The notes beneath the pieces are model-generated. The model saw nothing but the letters and a program-made list of their open reading frames with translations, was not told the origin of the DNA and did no database searches. Shown here piece after piece: positions 1-7,515 of a stretch of 45,575 nt of DNA (the stretch's first letter is position 1; every line of letters begins with the position of its first letter). The position numbers and the translations under genes are program-made. This stretch comes from Sorangium cellulosum (lineage in GTDB: Bacteria; Myxococcota_A; Polyangia; Polyangiales; Polyangiaceae). The stretch covers positions 1 through 45,575 of the forward strand of contig NZ_JEMA01000602.1 in assembly GCF_001589285.1 (NCBI RefSeq). The letters run 5' to 3'.

Positions 1-105
1 GCCCATGGCAGATCGCGTACCAGCGGTTCAGAAGGCTAAAACCAAGGGAACTGGGACGAGGCGCGCGCCTCGAGCAGGTGGCGGCGCCATGGCGGATGGT
101 GGATA

Positions 106-162
106 CCCCAACCTGGGTCAGGTCCCCCAACCTGGGTCAGGTCCCCCAACCTGGGTCAGGTC
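106..162. repeat. Three tandem copies of a 19-bp palindrome-containing repeat
   Basis: Three perfect head-to-tail copies of CCCCAACCTGGGTCAGGTC begin at 106, 125 and 144. Each copy contains the interrupted palindrome ACCTG-GGT-CAGGT. A partial fourth match, CAACCTGGGTC, lies at 242-252. The array is just beyond the 3' end of the minus-strand acyl-CoA dehydrogenase-like gene. It could be a cluster of regulator sites for a gene left of the window or a non-coding tandem repeat. No other gene is convincing in 1-274. Confidence 0.85.
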
Positions 163-274
163 GCCCATCTGGCCGAGCCAGCATGACGCTCGCCATCGAC
201 CGCCCCGGTGCGGCTCCCCGACCCGGTCGGGTCGCACCGCTCAACCTGGGTCGCCCACCCCGCGGATCCGCCCC

Positions 275-1408
275 TCACGACCGCGCGCGGTCCATCGCGC
301 CGCCGCCTCGATCGAGCAGCCGCTGCACCGTCGCCGCCTGCAGGTCGCGCGTCTGGGCGGTGAGCGAATACAGCATCGCCTCGCGGAAGAGGCGCTGCGC
401 GGCATGATCCAGCAGGTTGGCGCTGCCGCCCGTCGCGGCGACCGCCGCGTGCGCGGCCCGCACGCCCAGATCGATGCACCAGGCGCGAACGCGGACCGCG
501 TGCTCGCCATACCCCTCCGCTTCCGGCCGTTCCGCCCATTCGTTGACGTCAGCCCGGGCGGCCTCCCGCTCGTCGTCGAAGGCCCGCGCCGCGCCGGCCA
601 GGTGTGCGCTGCCGCGGCGCTCGGCCAGCTCCGCGAGCAGTGCCGCGGCAGCGCCGGCCACGCCCAGCGAGAGCGCCGACGGCGACAGCAGGCCTGCCAC
701 GTCGCGGGCGGCCTGCTGCTCGCGCGTCACGGTGGCGATCACCTGATCTAGGCCGACGCGCAGATCGCGCAGCGTCAGCGACACCGTGGCCGAGGCGTTC
801 ATCGCGCTCAGGCGGAGCGGCGGCGACACCTCGATGGCCCCCCCGGCCTGCAGCGATGTCAGCACGTACATCAGACGGCCATCGGGGAGCGCGCCGGCGA
901 TCACCGCGTCGTCGGCGATCCCGTGGCCGGTCAACCACGGCACGGTGCCGTGGAGGCGGACGTGGTCGCCGTCGGGCTCGACCCGGACCATCGGCGGGCC
1001 CGGGCGCCGGACGTGCGAGAAGCCCACCGTGCAGAAGCGCTCGCCGGCGGCGAGGCGCGGCAGGGCGCGCTCCTTGAGCGCCTCGTTGTCACCGCGCGCG
1101 ATGAGCGGGCACGCGGCGGTGGCGTGCTGCATCTGGACGAACGCGGTCACCCCGCAGGCGCCGGCGAGGATCTCCAGGACCTCGCGCGCGACCCGCGCCG
1201 GGGCGCCGTGGCCGCCGTGGCGCGCGGGCGTCGCGATCCCGAGGAGACCGGCGTCCGCGAGCGCGCGGAGGTGCTCGCGGGGAACCGCGTCGGCCTGATC
1301 CGTGGCGTTCGCCGCCGGAGCGAGCACGAGCGCCGCGAGCCGGCGGGCGCGCTCGACCAGCACGCCGGGGTCGGTCGTGACGGGCAGCGGGGGTGAGGAG
1401 GCAGACAT
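275..1408 (-). CDS. Acyl-CoA dehydrogenase-like flavoprotein
   Basis: The product is 377 residues if the ATG at 1408 is used; an in-frame extension to 1483 is possible but has no support. The N-terminal half resembles the acyl-CoA dehydrogenase fold: an all-helical start (PREHLRALADAGLLGIATP), then AGACGVTAFVQMQHATA, and a middle beta domain around LHGTVPWLTG. The C-terminal helical part contains AAHAAVAATGGSANLLDH, like the flavin/tetramer region of these enzymes. The family oxidises acyl-CoA thioesters or related substrates with FAD. The usual catalytic glutamate motif is not clear, so a role in desaturation or hydroxylation of another substrate is possible. No Shine-Dalgarno is seen before the ATG; TACACT lies 7 nt upstream (1421 to 1416 on the minus strand), so a leaderless mRNA is possible. 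Confidence 0.8.
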   Translation of the reverse strand: MSASSPPLPVTTDPGVLVERARRLAALVLAPAANATDQADAVPREHLRALADAGLLGIATPARHGGHGAPARVAREVLEILAGACGVTAFVQMQHATAACPLIARGDNEALKERALPRLAAGERFCTVGFSHVRRPGPPMVRVEPDGDHVRLHGTVPWLTGHGIADDAVIAGALPDGRLMYVLTSLQAGGAIEVSPPLRLSAMNASATVSLTLRDLRVGLDQVIATVTREQQAARDVAGLLSPSALSLGVAGAAAALLAELAERRGSAHLAGAARAFDDEREAARADVNEWAERPEAEGYGEHAVRVRAWCIDLGVRAAHAAVAATGGSANLLDHAAQRLFREAMLYSLTAQTRDLQAATVQRLLDRGGGAMDRARS

Positions 1409-1487
1409 GCCAAGGAGTGTAGGCTGCGGTGGCTCGCGGGGGACCTGGCGAAAACGGCGGCCGGCCGCCTTCGAGCGCGACAAGTCC

Positions 1488-2036
1488 CTAGAGCGTTGCG
1501 TACGCCGCCACCTGCTCGACCTGCGAAGGGGCGGGGGTCAGCGGGACACCGGCCGCTTTGGCAGCTTCTTGCGCCTGCCGCTTGGCCAGCGTTTGCCGAT
1601 ACTCTTTTGCTTCAGCGATCCGAGCAAATTCGATCTCACCGTGGAGTTTCTGAACAGTGATCGCGAATTCATCAAGCTCGATCCGGAAGAACTCTTTCCG
1701 CTCGTTCACGAGGTTGACGCGCCGGTGGTGGAACTCACGGTGGAGCGCGCCCTCCAGGGCGGGAGCATCATCCGACTTGATCATCGCATGAACATCGAAC
1801 TCGAAGGGCACGGAAGCGTCTCCAAGCTCTTTGATGCGGTCCATCGGCTGCAATCGTCGCGTCATACCGATCTTGTAGACGTGCTCTCCGAAGGAGCCCA
1901 CGTTGGATATAACGTAGACGTTACCGCTGCGCGTCATCTGAGCTTGAGAGATCGCCCGCTCCTTGCTCACCTTCGCTTCCGCGAGCCGCTTCTGTAGCTC
2001 TTCGATCTGGCTCAGGAGCTTCTGCTGCTTCGCACC
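1488..2036 (-). pseudogene. Truncated GIY-YIG (T5orf172/DUF4041-type) nuclease gene, 3' part only
   Basis: The frame encodes a coiled-coil stretch (LLSQIEELQKRLAEAK), then a complete T5orf172-type GIY-YIG domain: GNVYVISNVGSFGEHVYKIG, a following MTRR with the expected arginine, and ALEGALHREFHHRRVN with the conserved glutamate. Family members known as DUF4041 proteins carry a further N-terminal region of a few hundred residues ahead of this coiled coil. Here similarity stops near 2036, where the upstream sequence becomes a TetR remnant in another frame. An ATG at 1937 could still start a 149-residue protein with the whole GIY-YIG domain, so residual expression cannot be excluded. Such proteins are common in phages and mobile regions, which fits a degraded acquired gene. 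Confidence 0.75.
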
Positions 2037-2041
2037 GGCGG

Positions 2042-2113
2042 GGCGCGCAGCGCCGCGTCGACGAGCGCCCGCCGGAGATCGCCATGATGGTAGGTGCCCG
2101 GCGAGCGCGTCGT
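2042..2113 (-). pseudogene. Remnant of a TetR-family regulator N-terminus
   Basis: The minus strand reads TTRSPGTYHHGDLRRALVDA followed by ALRA. The core GTYHHGDLRRAL.DAAL is the characteristic start of many TetR/AcrR regulators, just before the helix-turn-helix. Where an ATG would be expected (2113 to 2111) there is ACG, so the start seems lost. Similarity ends at about 2042, where the sequence passes into the GIY-YIG fragment. Only about 24 codons remain, so it cannot be functional. The junction suggests a deletion that joined two unrelated genes. Confidence 0.6.
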
Positions 2114-2551
2114 CGCGCCGCGGCCAGGGAGCGCCGCCGAGGATGACGCCTGGGCCACCCGTGCACCGCCGCGACGGATCTGCGGCAGAGCTCGTCCTCC
2201 TCGACGCGTCGCGGTTCGCGGCGCCCCCCGCCGCGCACGTCCGCCTCCCGTGCCGCGTCCCGTTCGGGCTCCACGGCGAATGGCTCCCCGACGCGGCGGC
2301 CGTGTAGCGCACATCCGGGAAGAATTTGAACCACAGAGGCACAGAGGGCACAGAGGAGAGAAATAGCCCTATTCTCTCTCTCCTCTGTGCCCTCTGTGCA
2401 TCTGTGATTCCATCTCTCTTGGACCAGCAATGCCCCGGGGCAGCGCCGTATCGATGCGGCGCCGCCGGATCCAGCGCGACATCCTCCGCCGGCGGCGATC
2501 TCGAGATCTGCTCCTCCTCGATCCGGCGGCCCTCCGCCCGCCCAGCGCTCG
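2114..2551. other. Gene-poor interval with a hairpin repeat
   Basis: I see no convincing gene between the TetR remnant and the SnoaL-like gene. The only clear structure is the CACAGAGG-type hairpin at 2330-2407. The rest is GC-rich with open frames in several phases, as expected by chance at this composition. Confidence 0.6.
2330..2407. repeat. CACAGAGG-type long hairpin repeat (copy 1)
   Basis: Two perfectly complementary 23-nt arms lie at 2339-2361 and 2377-2399, separated by a 15-nt loop. The left arm is built from tandem CACAGAGG/GCACAGAG units ending in AGGAGAGA; the right arm is its exact reverse complement. An extra CACAGAGG unit precedes the left arm. The same family recurs at 7190-7285. 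This resembles dispersed non-coding palindromic repeats found in many bacterial genomes; it is not a gene despite being open in several frames. Confidence 0.9.
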
Positions 2552-3100
2552 TTATTGCGCCACCACGCCGAGCTGCTGAAACAGCGTCAGGTTGTCCTCG
2601 ATGTGCCAGTTGTCGGTGATGCGGCCGTCCTGCACGCGCAGGATGTCGGTGGCGATGAAGTCCACGGCCTGCCCGGCGCCCTTCCTGTCGCCGAAGGTGC
2701 CCGTGAAGTGGCCCCGGAAGCGCAGGTGCGCCACCACGCGATCGCCCGCGACGAGGAGCTGCTCCACCTCGCAGCTCAGGTCCGGCACCGCCGCGCGGAA
2801 GCTCTTCGACGCGAACGCCGGCCCGGGCGGGCCCTGCGGGCGCCCCTTGGGCAAGGTGCGGTCGGTGAAGCTCGGCGCGATCGCCGCGTCGAGATAGCCC
2901 GCGTCGCCTGTGTTCCAGAACGCGTAAAAGCGCCGCGCCGCGAGGATCTCCGCGTCGGCCTGCGCCCTGGAGAGGCTCGCGTCGACGACCGTCGACCGCG
3001 GCGCGGGCAGGTCCTCCGCGCCGGCGCCCTGCACGTAGCAGGCGCTCGCGGCGGCGAAGAGCGAGAGGGAAAGGGCGCTGATCAAGACAGGATTTCTCAT
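2552..3100 (-). CDS. Secreted SnoaL-like (NTF2-fold) protein
   Basis: The product is 182 residues from the ATG at 3100, which has a good ribosome site (GGGAG, 7 nt upstream). Residues 1-25 form a signal peptide (MRNPVLISALSLSLFAAASA) with a Cys directly after, so it may be a lipoprotein, though the lipobox is weak. The mature part matches the SnoaL-like ester cyclase group of the NTF2 fold: FYAFWNTGDAGYLDAAIAP, VAHLRFRGHFTGTF, and DILRVQDGRITDNWHIEDN. Members include polyketide cyclases and many predicted exported proteins of unknown substrate. It is transcribed divergently from the LysR-type gene starting at 3365, which probably regulates it. Confidence 0.85.
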   Translation of the reverse strand: MRNPVLISALSLSLFAAASACYVQGAGAEDLPAPRSTVVDASLSRAQADAEILAARRFYAFWNTGDAGYLDAAIAPSFTDRTLPKGRPQGPPGPAFASKSFRAAVPDLSCEVEQLLVAGDRVVAHLRFRGHFTGTFGDRKGAGQAVDFIATDILRVQDGRITDNWHIEDNLTLFQQLGVVAQ

Positions 3101-3276
3101 GACATGTCTCCCTGGGATGACGCGGTTGAGCGGCCGGCCAGCGCGCACGCTCGGAGAGGCAGCGCTGGAGCGCGAGCCCGAAGCCCTGCTGGACGCGGGC
3201 CCCGCCCCGGCGCGGCCACAGGACCACCTTGATCCTTTCCACCACGAAGGAGAACGGCCCCGATCGCCGAACCAGC

Positions 3277-3286
3277 TTTTCGAAAA
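3277..3286. promoter_or_regulatory. Palindrome TTTTCGAAAA between divergent SnoaL-like and LysR genes
   Basis: A perfect 10-bp palindrome, AT-rich in a GC-rich background, lies within the 264-bp divergent intergenic region, 79 bp upstream of the LysR start. Its position suits an operator for the LysR regulator or another protein. No T-N11-A site was assigned with confidence. Confidence 0.4.
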
Positions 3287-3364
3287 AGTTGAAGATGACC
3301 GGCCTCGCCGCTACCGTGCGCGCCTCGCGGCCGACCGAGGTCGGAGCCGCGTCGGGAGCGGGCG

Positions 3365-4342
3365 ATGGTCGAGCTCGAGGACATGCGGCTGTTCGTGTGC
3401 GCCGTCGCGGGCGGCAGCCTCTCGGCGGCGGGGCGCGAGCTCGGGTTCTCGCCGGCCGTGGCGAGCAAGCGCATGACGCGGCTGGAGACGGCGCTCGGCG
3501 TGCGCCTCCTCCAGCGCAGCTCGCGGCGCCTCACGCTCACCGGCGAGGGCGCGACGTACCACGAGCGCTGCGTCGCCATCCTCGCCGACGTGAGCGAGGC
3601 CGAGCTCGCTGTGTCGGCCGGACAGGCCGAGGCGCGCGGCCTGCTGCACGTGTCGGCGCCGGTGGACCTCGGCCGGCAGTGGATCGGGCCGGCCGCGGCC
3701 GACTTCGCGGCGGCGCACCCGCAGCTCCGCGTGCGCGTGAGCCTGTCGGACAGCGTCGTGGACCTGCTCGAGGCAGGCGTCGACGTGGCCGTGCGCATCG
3801 GCGCGCTGGCCGACTCGCGCCTCGTCTCGCGACGGCTCGCCCGCAGCCGCCGCGTGCTCTGCGCCGCGCCGGCCTACCTCGCGCGCCGCGGGTGGCCGCG
3901 CGCGCCCGCGGACCTCGACGGGCACGCGTGCATCGTGCTGCAGCGCCCGGGCATGCGCCCGCTCTCGTGGACCTTCCGCACCGCGCAGGGGCTCCACACC
4001 GTCCGCCCCTCCGGCCGGCTCGTGGCCGACAGCGGCGACCTGGTGCGCGACTGGGCCGTCGCGGGCCACGGACTGGCCTTCAAGTCGATCTGGGACGTCG
4101 CCGCGGACATCGACGCCGGGCGCCTCGTGCCGCTCCTGACCGACCTGCCCGCGCCGAGCTCGGCCGTGAACGTCCTCTATCCGAGCCGGCGCTTCCTGCC
4201 CGCCCGGGCGCGGCTGTTCGTCGACTTCCTCCAGCAGCGCTTCGCCGCGCGCGAGGCCGCGGTGCTGGCCGCCGCCTCGCCGCGCGCCGAGCCGCCGCCG
4301 CCGCCGCGCGGCCGCGATCGCGATCGCAAGCGCAGCGCCTGA
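3365..4342 (+). CDS. LysR-family transcriptional regulator
   Basis: The product is 325 residues. Residues 5-65 form the winged helix-turn-helix (MRLFVCAVAGGSLSAAGREL, then SPAVASKRMTRLETALGVRL and RRLTLTGEG). Residues about 92-300 are the periplasmic-binding-like effector domain, including GLLHVSAPVDLGRQWIGP and GVDVAVRIGALADSRLVSRR, typical of the CrgA/DmlR-like subgroup. The last 25 residues are a Pro/Arg-rich tail. It is divergent from the SnoaL-like gene, the usual arrangement for a LysR regulator and its target. The effector cannot be predicted from sequence. Confidence 0.93.
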   Translation: MVELEDMRLFVCAVAGGSLSAAGRELGFSPAVASKRMTRLETALGVRLLQRSSRRLTLTGEGATYHERCVAILADVSEAELAVSAGQAEARGLLHVSAPVDLGRQWIGPAAADFAAAHPQLRVRVSLSDSVVDLLEAGVDVAVRIGALADSRLVSRRLARSRRVLCAAPAYLARRGWPRAPADLDGHACIVLQRPGMRPLSWTFRTAQGLHTVRPSGRLVADSGDLVRDWAVAGHGLAFKSIWDVAADIDAGRLVPLLTDLPAPSSAVNVLYPSRRFLPARARLFVDFLQQRFAAREAAVLAAASPRAEPPPPPRGRDRDRKRSA

Positions 4343-4363
4343 GCCGCGCTCCCCTCCCGCGCG

Positions 4364-4777
4364 CTACCCCGCGCCGATCGCCGCCAGGAGCTGCTCCCGC
4401 GCCTCGGCCGTCGGGCGCCGCCCCGAGAGGTAGCGCCGCTGGTGCGCGCGGACCGCGGCCAACGACGCCTGGTTCAGGATCCTTATCGGCCCCCTCGGCG
4501 CGTACAGGCTTGTCACCTCGAGCTGCGTCGTCCCGCCAGCGCCCGGCCAGAAGCGGGACGTCACGAGCCCTCGCGACCACAGCATGTTCTCCTCGAACAG
4601 CTCGGCGCTGATGACGACGACATCGGGCGAGCCCCGCTGCGCCGAGTACCGCGCCGTCTGCAGGAAGGCGCCGGTGCCCGGGAGATCCACGCTCGTCCGA
4701 GGACAAAGGTCGGCTCCCGGTACAACGCGCCGTCGCCGCCCCGCGCGCGGCCCGCAGCGCGGCTCGCCCGAGCTCAC
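4364..4777 (-). CDS. Hypothetical protein, possibly a gene remnant
   Basis: This frame of up to 137 codons has the high third-position GC of its neighbours. Its C-terminal 100 residues look protein-like: PDVVVISAELFEENMLWSRG, then TQLEVTSLYAPRGPIRILNQ, ending YLSGRRPTAEAREQLLAAIG. The first 30 residues are Arg/Pro-rich and may not be translated. I do not recognise a family. It is convergent with the LysR gene (21-bp gap) and divergent from the aldo/keto reductase. It could be an intact small protein with a later start or the 3' end of a larger decayed gene. Confidence 0.45.
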   Translation of the reverse strand: MSSGEPRCGPRAGRRRRVVPGADLCPRTSVDLPGTGAFLQTARYSAQRGSPDVVVISAELFEENMLWSRGLVTSRFWPGAGGTTQLEVTSLYAPRGPIRILNQASLAAVRAHQRRYLSGRRPTAEAREQLLAAIGAG

Positions 4778-4863
4778 CGCCGCGCTCGGATCCCCCGCCC
4801 GCCGGGCCGGCCCCAGGGCGCGCGGCTCCGGCGAAACCTTACCGCGCGTTCAGCATCCGCGCA

Positions 4864-4893
4864 TGGACGGCCGGCAGGCCCCTTTGCTACCCT
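4864..4893 (+). promoter_or_regulatory. Possible sigma-70-type promoter placing the AKR mRNA start at or near its ATG
   Basis: TGGACG (4864-4869) and TACCCT (4888-4893) are 18 bp apart. The box ends 9 nt before the ATG at 4903 and no Shine-Dalgarno is visible, so the transcript would be leaderless or nearly so. The same TAnnCT-to-ATG spacing is seen before several other genes here. Confidence 0.4.
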
Positions 4894-4902
4894 CCGGCCG
4901 AC

Positions 4903-5874
4903 ATGAACTACCGCAATCTCGGACGCACTGGCCTGAAGGTCAGCCCACTCTGCCTCGGCACGATGAACTTCGGCCCGGAGACCAGCGAGGCCGACAGCTT
5001 CGCGATCATGGACCGGGCCCTCGAGCACGGGATCAACTTCTTCGACACGGCCAACGTGTACGGCTGGAAGCGCGGAGAGGGGTTCACCGAGCAGATCGTC
5101 GGCCGCTGGCTCGCCCAGGGCGGCGAGCGGCGGGACCGCATCGTCCTCGCCACGAAGGTCTACGGCACCATGGGCGAGGGGCCGAACGACCGGCGCCTCT
5201 CGGCCTACCACATCCGGCGCGCCTGCGAGGCGAGCCTGCGCCGCATGCAGACGGACCATATCGATCTCTACCAGATGCACCACATCGACAGGGAGACGCC
5301 CTGGGACGAGATCTGGCAGGCGATGGAGCAGCTCGTCCGCGAGGGCAAGGTGCTCTACGTGGGCAGCAGCAACTTCGCCGGCTGGCAGATCGCGCAGGCC
5401 AACGGCCTCGCCGCGCAGCGCCACTTCCTCGGCCTCGTGTCGGAGCAGAGCCTGTACAACCTCAACGTGCGCACCGTCGAGCTGGAGGTCCTGCCCGCGT
5501 GCCGCGCGTTCGGGCTCGGCGTCCTGCCCTGGAGCCCGCTCGCCGGCGGCCTGCTCGGCGGCGCCCTCCAGAAGGCGCGCGAGGGCCGCCGCGCGTCCCC
5601 CGACGCGCAGGCGCGCATCGAGAAGGTGCGCCCCAAGCTGGAGGCCTACGAGGCGTTCTGCGCCGAGCTCGGCGAGAAGCCGGCCGACGTGGCCCTCTCG
5701 TGGCTGCTCCAGAACCCCGTCGTGACGTCGCCCATCGTCGGTCCGCGCACCGCCGAGCAGCTCGACGGCAGCCTGCGCGCGCTCGAGATCAAGCTGACGC
5801 CGGAGCACATGAAGCGCCTCGACGAGATCTTCCCGGGCCCCGGCGGCGAGGCGCCGGAGGCCTACGCCTGGTAG
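4903..5874 (+). CDS. Aldo/keto reductase
   Basis: The product is 323 residues, the normal size for the family. It has the (beta/alpha)8 barrel hallmarks: start MNYRNLGRTGLKVSPLCLGT, catalytic Asp48 and Tyr53 in NFFDTANVYG, Lys85 in LATKVYG, and the His of DHIDLYQMHHID near residue 125. The C-terminal NADPH-binding part includes SPIVGPRTAEQLDGSL. Members reduce aldehydes and ketones with NADPH in the cytoplasm; this sequence resembles the YajO/general stress subgroup but the substrate is unknown. The stop is followed 60 bp later by a strong hairpin, so it is probably a single-gene transcript. Confidence 0.95.
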   Translation: MNYRNLGRTGLKVSPLCLGTMNFGPETSEADSFAIMDRALEHGINFFDTANVYGWKRGEGFTEQIVGRWLAQGGERRDRIVLATKVYGTMGEGPNDRRLSAYHIRRACEASLRRMQTDHIDLYQMHHIDRETPWDEIWQAMEQLVREGKVLYVGSSNFAGWQIAQANGLAAQRHFLGLVSEQSLYNLNVRTVELEVLPACRAFGLGVLPWSPLAGGLLGGALQKAREGRRASPDAQARIEKVRPKLEAYEAFCAELGEKPADVALSWLLQNPVVTSPIVGPRTAEQLDGSLRALEIKLTPEHMKRLDEIFPGPGGEAPEAYAW

Positions 5875-5934
5875 CAGCGCTCGCGACGATCACCCGGCCC
5901 CCCTCGCCCTCCCCTCTCGCGCCCGCCTCGCGCC

Positions 5935-5968
5935 GCGCCGTCGCCGCTCCCGCACGCGGCGACGGCGC
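5935..5968 (+). terminator. Strong GC hairpin downstream of the aldo/keto reductase
   Basis: Two perfect 13-nt arms (5935-5947 and 5956-5968) flank an 8-nt loop; the inner arm sequences are CGCCGTCGCCGC and GCGGCGACGGCG. There is no following T-run, so it would be a GC-only terminator or an mRNA-stabilising stem. Confidence 0.5.
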
Positions 5969-6067
5969 CGTCGGGCGGGCCGATTTCCATTCCAGCGCGG
6001 CCGGCGGATGACCTACGCTCCGAGGCCCGGAGACGCGCCCAGGGCGCTCGGGCACGAGGGGGTATCC

Positions 6068-7030
6068 ATGGGCGGATGGCGGTATGAACAGGGGCTGCGC
6101 GACGTCGGCAACGGCTGCTTTGCCTATCTCCAGCCGGCGGGCACCTGGGGGCTCAGCAACGCGGGCCTCGTCACCTCGGACGGCGAGGCGCTGCTCGTCG
6201 ACACGCTCTTCGACCTGAAGCGCACGCGCGAGATGCTCGACGCCATGCGCGCGGCGACCCCCGCCGCGGCGCAGATAGGCACCGTCGTGAACACCCACGC
6301 GAACGGGGACCATTGCTACGGCAACGCGCTCGTCGCCGGCGCGACGATCGTCGCCACGCGCGCCAGCGCCGCCGAGATGGACGAGATCCCCGCGCCGATG
6401 CTCGCCACGATCATGCGGCATGCGCGCAGCGGCGCCGCCGGCGCGCTCGGCGATTACCTCCTCCATTGCTTCGGCGCCTTCGATTTCGACGGCATCGCCC
6501 CCACCGCGCCCACCCGGGTCTTCGACGGAGAGCTGGCGCTCACGGTCGGGGCCAAGGAGGTCCGCCTCCTCGAGGTCGGCCCCTCGCACACGAAGGGCGA
6601 TCTGCTGGTCCATGTGCCCGCCGATCGCGTGATCTACACAGGCGACGTCCTCTTCATCGACGTGACGCCGATCATGTGGGCAGGGCCGGTCGGCAACTGG
6701 ATCAAGGCCTGCGATACGATCCTCGCGGCCGACGTCGACGTCATCGTGCCCGGCCACGGCCCCATCACGGACCGGAAGGGCGTGCGCGCGGTCCGCGACT
6801 ACCTCGTGTACATCCGCGACGAGGCGCGGCGCCGCTACGACGCCGGCATGTCCCCGGCCGACGCCGCCCGCGACATCGCGCTCGGCGACTACGCGAGCTG
6901 GAGCGACGCCGAGCGCATCGCGGTGAACGTTCACACGCTCTACCGCGAGTTCAGCGGAGGAGAGCTCGCGCCTCCCGACCTGCTCGAGATCTTCGGCCTC
7001 ATGGCCGAGCTCGCGCGGAGGCCGCGCTGA
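6068..7030 (+). CDS. MBL-fold (metallo-beta-lactamase) hydrolase
   Basis: The product is 320 residues from the ATG at 6068, preceded by GAGGGGG with good spacing; an upstream in-frame ATG at 6008 lacks a ribosome site. Metal-binding motifs are in order: NTHANGDHCYGN at residues 75-86 (His77, Asp81, His82; Asn replaces the usual second His), GPSHTKGD with the third His, YTGDVLF with the bridging Asp, and VPGHGP with the last His. The HxNGDH variant occurs in a subgroup of MBL hydrolases annotated near quinoprotein relay or SoxH-like proteins. It likely hydrolyses an ester, lactone or thioester, but the substrate is unknown. Confidence 0.9.
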   Translation: MGGWRYEQGLRDVGNGCFAYLQPAGTWGLSNAGLVTSDGEALLVDTLFDLKRTREMLDAMRAATPAAAQIGTVVNTHANGDHCYGNALVAGATIVATRASAAEMDEIPAPMLATIMRHARSGAAGALGDYLLHCFGAFDFDGIAPTAPTRVFDGELALTVGAKEVRLLEVGPSHTKGDLLVHVPADRVIYTGDVLFIDVTPIMWAGPVGNWIKACDTILAADVDVIVPGHGPITDRKGVRAVRDYLVYIRDEARRRYDAGMSPADAARDIALGDYASWSDAERIAVNVHTLYREFSGGELAPPDLLEIFGLMAELARRPR

Positions 7031-7515
7031 AGGAGCCAGAAGAAGACGATTGTCATTCATCCACCAGGGCAAGGGTGAAGAAAAGATAAGCCAAGAGCAC
7101 GCCAGTCGTCCGTGGCAACAGGCGATTCGCGGCGTCTGTCTACCGCGTCGCCCGGGTTCGTCCCCGGCTCCGTGATGGAGACGGAGACGAGCCACAGAGA
7201 CGCAGCGGGCACCGAGGAACCAGAGCTTCTCTTTCTCTCCTCTGTGCCCTCTGTGCCCTCTGTGGTTTCTTCTCTCATGAAACCAGGGACGAGCCGTCAC
7301 AACGCGGTGCGAGGCCGCGCGCAGGGGGCGCCGCCAGCCGCCGTGGACCGAGAGTTTCCCCCGAGAGCGACTCCTGGTCAAGCGACGCCGAGGACGTGCG
7401 CGGACAGGAAATGTCCATTCCGTCGCATCGCCGTCGCGCTCACGTTGCGCGGCGTTTCAAGGCATTTCTCGTCGCTGCGCCCCGCGTCGCCGCGTCGCTG
7501 CGCCCCGCGCGCCGA
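7031..7515. other. 485-bp gap with hairpin repeat and no gene
   Basis: Between the MBL hydrolase and the ABC permease I see no protein-like frame. It contains the second CACAGAGG-type repeat (7190-7285). Short CGCCCCGCG-type repetitions occur at 7480-7510. Confidence 0.6.
7190..7285. repeat. CACAGAGG-type hairpin repeat (copy 2, left arm diverged)
   Basis: The right arm (about 7231-7270) keeps CTCTCCTCTGTGCCCTCTG followed by further TGTGCCCTCTGTGG units. The left arm (7192-7225: CCACAGAGACGCAGCGGGCA and onward) is a recognisably mutated complement. It belongs to the same family as 2330-2407. Confidence 0.8.

Noticed and set aside
5..751. Long open frame on the plus strand across the tandem repeat
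   Set aside because: It runs antisense to the acyl-CoA dehydrogenase-like gene and encodes Arg/Pro-rich sequence typical of shadow frames in GC-rich DNA.
2552..3245. Continuation of the minus-strand nuclease frame to 3245 as one 585-residue protein
   Set aside because: The N-terminal 400 residues are Arg/Ala-rich shadow of the SnoaL-like gene and of the hairpin repeat; only the C-terminal part is protein-like.
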